Below, piece after piece: positions 6,089 to 8,494 of a stretch of 8,494 bases of DNA; position 1 is the first letter of the stretch, and the number at the start of each line of letters is the position of its first letter. The notes beneath the pieces are model-generated. The model worked only from the letters and a program-made list of their open reading frames with translations. It did not search any database and was not told where the DNA came from. The position numbers and the translations under genes were made by a program. The DNA lies in the NCBI GenBank assembly GCA_016200365.1, contig JACQEW010000080.1, positions 1 to 8,494 of the forward strand. Direction: 5' to 3'. Source of the stretch: Nitrospinota bacterium. GTDB lineage: Bacteria; Nitrospinota; Nitrospinia; UBA9942.

Positions 6089-6848
6089 AGCAAATAGAAG
6101 GCAATTTTTTAAAATACTTGGAATTTCTGCTCTTTCAGGAGCTGGAAGTATTTCTTCTCTTTTTGCATTAACTCAACACTCATCACTCAGCACTCATCAC
6201 TTGGGTAAGAGGTGGGCAATGGTTGTGGATATGGGCAAGTTCAAAACAGAGGAGGATTATAAAAGGTGCATAGATGCCTGTCATCATATCCATAATGTCC
6301 CTGATTTTGGAAATCCAAAGGATGAGATTAAATGGATATGGACTGCTCCATATAAGAATGCCTTTCCTGAACAGGAACACGAATACATCAGGGATGATAT
6401 AAAAAACAAGCCCTTTATGGTGCTTTGCAATCACTGTGATAATCCCTCATGTGTAAGGGTATGTCCTACAAAGGCTACATTTAAGAGACAGGATGGTATT
6501 GTTGCAATGGACTACCATCGCTGTATCGGGTGCAGGTTCTGCATGGCTGCATGTCCTTATGGTTCGAGGAGCTTTAATTGGAGAGATCCGCAGCCTTTCA
6601 TTAAAGAAAAGAATATTGAATATCCAATGAGGACAAAGGGGGTTGTGGAGAAGTGTAATTTCTGTGAGGAGAGGCTCGCTGAGGGGCTTCCGCCTGCGTG
6701 TGTAGAGGCATGCAAAGATAATAAGGCGCTGGTCTTCGGAGATTTGAATAACCCTGATTCAGAGGTCAGGAAGATTTTAAGCTCACGCTATGCGATTAGG
6801 AGAAAGCCAGAACTGGGAACCCAGCCGGGTGTTTATTACATAGTTTAA
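6072..6848 (+). CDS. dsrO: DsrO, Tat-exported periplasmic Fe-S protein of DsrMKJOP
   Basis: Ferredoxin-like electron carrier of 258 residues, related to the NrfC/HybA type. The N-terminus has a twin-arginine signal, N-R-R-Q-F-F-K-I-L-G (8-17), then a hydrophobic stretch to about 33, indicating Tat export. Cysteine groups: Cys66 and 70; Cys119, 122, 127, 131 (C-N-H-C-D-N-P-S-C-V-R-V-C-P); Cys151, 154, 157, 161 (C-I-G-C-R-F-C-M-A-A-C-P); and Cys195, 198, 210, 214. That is enough for three to four [4Fe-4S] clusters. It links DsrJ with the membrane protein DsrP. The start is forced by the Tat motif, and the ATG with the first five codons comes from the heptamer array. Residues 34-43 (T-Q-H-S-S-L-S-T-H-H), just after the signal core, come from another heptamer array. 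Confidence 0.95.
   Translation: MSYELKANRRQFFKILGISALSGAGSISSLFALTQHSSLSTHHLGKRWAMVVDMGKFKTEEDYKRCIDACHHIHNVPDFGNPKDEIKWIWTAPYKNAFPEQEHEYIRDDIKNKPFMVLCNHCDNPSCVRVCPTKATFKRQDGIVAMDYHRCIGCRFCMAACPYGSRSFNWRDPQPFIKEKNIEYPMRTKGVVEKCNFCEERLAEGLPPACVEACKDNKALVFGDLNNPDSEVRKILSSRYAIRRKPELGTQPGVYYIV
6171..6201 (+). repeat. In-frame heptamer array at the signal-peptide end of dsrO
   Basis: Units ACTCAAC, ACTCATC, ACTCAGC, ACTCATC and a partial ACT. They encode residues 34-43 of DsrO, immediately after the hydrophobic Tat core, where length changes would be tolerated. The units are inverted relative to the GAGTT-type units elsewhere (the complement of ACTCA is TGAGT). Confidence 0.9.
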
Positions 6849-6870
6849 AGTATAGGAATTTCAATGTTTG

Positions 6871-6945
6871 AGATTGCTTCGCTTCGCTCGCAATGACACA
6901 CAAAGCAGAAGTGTCATTGCGAGGTGCGAAGCCCCGAAGCAATCT
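6871..6945. repeat. Palindrome of the GAAGCAATCT / GTCATTGCGAG type, dsrO-dsrP spacer
   Basis: The left arm AGATTGCTTCG...TCGCAATGACAC (6871-6899) and the right arm GTGTCATTGCGAGG...CGAAGCAATCT (6911-6945) are inverted copies with small gaps. The same sequence type is a very widespread dispersed palindrome in many bacterial genomes, recalled from general knowledge and not searched. Confidence 0.85.
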
Positions 6946-6960
6946 AATTTAAGAATATCA

Positions 6961-7069
6961 GCCACTGACTAACACAGACTTAACAGAAGTGTAAGTGTAA
7001 GTGTAAGGAATCTATTGCTTCTCACTTTCACTTTCACTTTCACTTTATTTGTCAGTGAAAGTCTGTGGC
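6961..7069. repeat. Nested palindrome with hexamer arms, dsrO-dsrP spacer
   Basis: The outer arms GCCACTGACTAACACAGAC (6961-6979) and GTCAGTGAAAGTCTGTGGC (7051-7069) pair at 15 of 19 positions. The inner arms are hexamer arrays: AGTGTA repeats at 6988-7007 facing CACTTT repeats at about 7023-7047. The architecture is like the elements at 1339-1502 and 3915-4032. Together with 6871-6945 it fills the longest gene-free stretch in the window. Confidence 0.83.
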
Positions 7070-7085
7070 TAAAGGTTTAAAGGAT

Positions 7086-8237
7086 ATGTTTGAAAAGGCA
7101 CTTATAGGAAATCGTGGATACTGGGGATGGATAGCGCTGCTCCTATCGATAGCGCTGCTCCTATCAGTTATGACGATAGGCTTTATCACCTATCTCAGAC
7201 AACTAAATTATGGACTGGGGATTACAGGCATGAGCAGGGATGTCTCATGGGGTCTTTATATTGCCCAATTCACCTTTCTCGTAGGTGTTGCAGCCTCGGC
7301 AGTCATGCTGATTATTCCTTATTATCTGCACGATTATAAAAAATTCGGGAAGATTATTATACTTGGAGAATTTTTGGCTATTTCTGCTGTAGTGATGTGT
7401 ATGTTGTTTGTCTTTGCAGATCTCGGGCAGCCTTTCAGGGTTCTCAATATAATATTACATCCAACTCCAAGTTCAATCATGTTTTGGGACATGATTGTTT
7501 TAAACGGTTACCTTCTTCTTAATATAATAATAGGATGGGCTGTTCTTAGCGCAGAACGAAATGATGTGTCTCCGCCCGGTTGGGTAAAACCGCTCATATA
7601 CCTTTCCATCCCATGGGCAATCAGCATTCATACGGTTACTGCCTTTCTTTATGCAGGATTGCCCGGAAGGCACCTATGGCTTACTGCCATTATGGCGCCC
7701 CGTTTTCTTGCATCGGCATTTGCCTCAGGACCAGCACTTCTTATTATCCTCTGTCTTATCGTAAGAAGGATTACTAAATTTGACCCGGGTAATGAGGCAA
7801 TTCAAACACTGGGAAAGATTGTTACCTACGCAATGATTATTAATATATTTTTCTTCGCCCTTGAGCTCTTTACAGTCTTTTACAGTAAAATACCGGGGCA
7901 TACGCACCCTTTTAAGTATTTATTTTTCGGTATCGAGGGACAGGGAAAACTGATTCCATGGATGTGGACTGCTGCCCTCCTTGCAATTGCAGCCATTATT
8001 CTATTGATTAACCCCGGCACGCGAAAGAATGAAAATATTTTGATGGCGGCTGCGGTGGGTGTATTCATCTCAACATGGATAGATAAAGGAATGGGATTGG
8101 TAGTAGGCGGATTTATCCCGAACCCTTTTGAAGAAATAACAGAATATTTACCCACTGCCCCTGAAGTATTGATTACACTTGGGGTTTGGGCAGCAGGACT
8201 ATTAATAATCACGATGTTTTACAAAATAACTGTTTAA
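7086..8237 (+). CDS. dsrP: DsrP, NrfD-like quinone-interacting membrane subunit of DsrMKJOP
   Basis: Inner-membrane protein of 383 residues with about ten hydrophobic helices, NrfD/PsrC family. It should exchange electrons between menaquinone/quinone and DsrO in the periplasm. Recognisable motifs are Y-L-R-Q-L-N-Y-G-L-G-I-T-G-M-S-R-D-V-S-W-G, A-D-L-G-Q-P-F-R, and P-W-A-I-S-I-H-T-V-T-A-F-L. The ATG at 7086 is chosen: AAAGG at 7071-7075 sits 10 nt upstream, and M-F-E-K-A-L is the start I expect for the family. A GTG at 7065 would add seven residues but lies inside the arm of the upstream repeat. An 18-bp tandem duplication repeats six residues, I-A-L-L-L-S, in the first helix. The next gene, dsrC, is separated by a cloverleaf-like palindrome. 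Confidence 0.94.
   Translation: MFEKALIGNRGYWGWIALLLSIALLLSVMTIGFITYLRQLNYGLGITGMSRDVSWGLYIAQFTFLVGVAASAVMLIIPYYLHDYKKFGKIIILGEFLAISAVVMCMLFVFADLGQPFRVLNIILHPTPSSIMFWDMIVLNGYLLLNIIIGWAVLSAERNDVSPPGWVKPLIYLSIPWAISIHTVTAFLYAGLPGRHLWLTAIMAPRFLASAFASGPALLIILCLIVRRITKFDPGNEAIQTLGKIVTYAMIINIFFFALELFTVFYSKIPGHTHPFKYLFFGIEGQGKLIPWMWTAALLAIAAIILLINPGTRKNENILMAAAVGVFISTWIDKGMGLVVGGFIPNPFEEITEYLPTAPEVLITLGVWAAGLLIITMFYKITV
7130..7165 (+). repeat. Exact 18-bp tandem duplication inside dsrP
   Basis: GATAGCGCTGCTCCTATC occurs twice in a row (7130-7147 and 7148-7165), giving I-A-L-L-L-S twice (residues 16-21 and 22-27) in the first transmembrane helix. The in-frame length keeps the gene intact. Confidence 0.97.
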
Positions 8238-8251
8238 ATAAAAATGAAAAC

Positions 8252-8329
8252 AGGTTAAGGGACAGTAGGGCAAGCCTTTAGGCTTGCAAGCAGGGCTAAA
8301 GCCCTGCCCTACGGTGTGTTGCTTAACCT
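8252..8329. repeat. Cloverleaf-like palindrome between dsrP and dsrC
   Basis: The outer arms AGGTTAAG (8252-8259) and CTTAACCT (8322-8329) are followed inward by GTAGGGC (8265-8271) and GCCCTAC (8306-8312). Inside are two side hairpins: GCAAGCC/GGCTTGC (8270-8287, loop TTTA) and GCAGGGC/GCCCTGC (8290-8307, loop TAAA). It could be a processing or stability element separating dsrMKJOP from dsrC. There is no long T-run after the outer stem, so a classic terminator is not supported. Confidence 0.85.
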
Positions 8330-8337
8330 TTTAGAAG

Positions 8338-8346
8338 AAAGGAGGG
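8338..8346 (+). promoter_or_regulatory. Strong ribosome binding site of dsrC
   Basis: AAAGGAGGG, near-perfectly anti-complementary to the 16S 3' end, lies 7 nt before the ATG at 8354. It is the strongest site in the window, in keeping with the high abundance usual for DsrC. Confidence 0.8.
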
Positions 8347-8353
8347 TAAAACT

Positions 8354-8494
8354 ATGGGAAGTTTTGAAGTTGGCGGCAAGACATATCAGGCAGATGAGGA
8401 TGGATACCTTGCTGACATAAATGAGTGGAACAAAGAGGTGGCGGAGCATCTTGCAAAGGAAGAGGGGGTAGAGATGACCGAGGCGCACTGGGAG
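8354..8494 (+). CDS. dsrC: DsrC, sulfur carrier protein (3' partial)
   Basis: The first 47 codons of a DsrC/TusE-family protein; the gene runs off the right edge. The visible part reads G-S-F-E-V-G-G-K-T-Y-Q-A-D-E-D-G-Y-L, then the D-I-N-E-W-N-K-E-V-A segment, and ends E-M-T-E-A-H-W-E. All are characteristic of the DsrC N-terminus. DsrC carries sulfur on two C-terminal cysteines, receives or delivers it at DsrEFH and DsrAB, and is the substrate of DsrK. Those cysteines lie outside the window, so a functional DsrC with both of them cannot be verified here. The strong ribosome binding site and the position after dsrMKJOP support the call; TusE is the less likely alternative. Confidence 0.9.
   Translation, partial: MGSFEVGGKTYQADEDGYLADINEWNKEVAEHLAKEEGVEMTEAHWE

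Noticed and set aside
6987..7050. Possible CRISPR array from short regular repeats
   Set aside because: Units are 6-7 bases in uninterrupted tandem with no spacers, and the two halves are inverted.
7065..7085. GTG start for dsrP
   Set aside because: It lies within the right arm of the repeat 6961-7069; the ATG at 7086 has a ribosome site and fits the family.
7880..8212. Minus-strand open frame of 110 codons
   Set aside because: It is a shadow antisense to the end of dsrP, whose protein family is clear on the + strand.
8252..8329. tRNA gene suggested by the cloverleaf outline
   Set aside because: The stems do not have tRNA lengths, there is no T-loop GTTCGAATC-type sequence, and the loops of four bases are wrong for anticodon and T arms.

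Overview
This window is one uninterrupted, same-strand dsr (dissimilatory sulfur metabolism) gene cluster. Every gene lies on the + strand. The order is dsrN (5' end outside the window), dsrE, dsrF, dsrH, dsrM, dsrK, dsrJ, dsrO, dsrP, then the first 47 codons of dsrC. It comes from a bacterium that uses reverse or forward Dsr chemistry. The moderate GC content, the close linkage of dsrEFH to dsrMKJOP, and the load of short palindromic repeats are compatible with an uncultured Nitrospirota or deltaproteobacterial-type lineage. That placement is a low-confidence inference; no 16S or other marker is present.

Layout: positions 2-1330 encode the CbiA/CobB-type amidase DsrN, thought to amidate siroheme for DsrAB. 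Positions 1515-2755 encode the DsrE, DsrF and DsrH subunits of the cytoplasmic sulfur-relay hexamer. Positions 2893-8237 encode the DsrMKJOP transmembrane complex: a NarI-like cytochrome b, an HdrD-like Fe-S protein, a triheme cytochrome c, a Tat-exported ferredoxin-like protein, and an NrfD-like quinone-interacting membrane protein. From 8354 the carrier DsrC begins behind a strong ribosome binding site. Together these form the route by which sulfur is passed between DsrEFH, DsrC and DsrAB (DsrAB is not in the window), with electrons exchanged with the quinone pool and periplasm through DsrMKJOP. DsrEFH is classically a marker of the oxidative direction, but dsrL, which lies between dsrK and dsrJ in Allochromatium, is absent here.

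The unusual part is between the genes. All nine gene junctions contain a repeat: large nested hairpins with CCAC/GTGG outer ends (three), two copies of a roughly 120-bp palindromic element flanking dsrF-dsrH, a GAAGCAATCT/GTCATTGCGAG-type palindrome, a cloverleaf-like palindrome before dsrC, and several tandem heptamer (7-bp) arrays. The heptamers also run into coding sequence. They form the DsrN interdomain linker, the last codons of dsrK and dsrJ, the start codon of dsrO, and the stretch after the DsrO Tat signal. No gene-free stretch exceeds 300 bases. The longest, 6849-7085, is almost entirely two palindromic elements.
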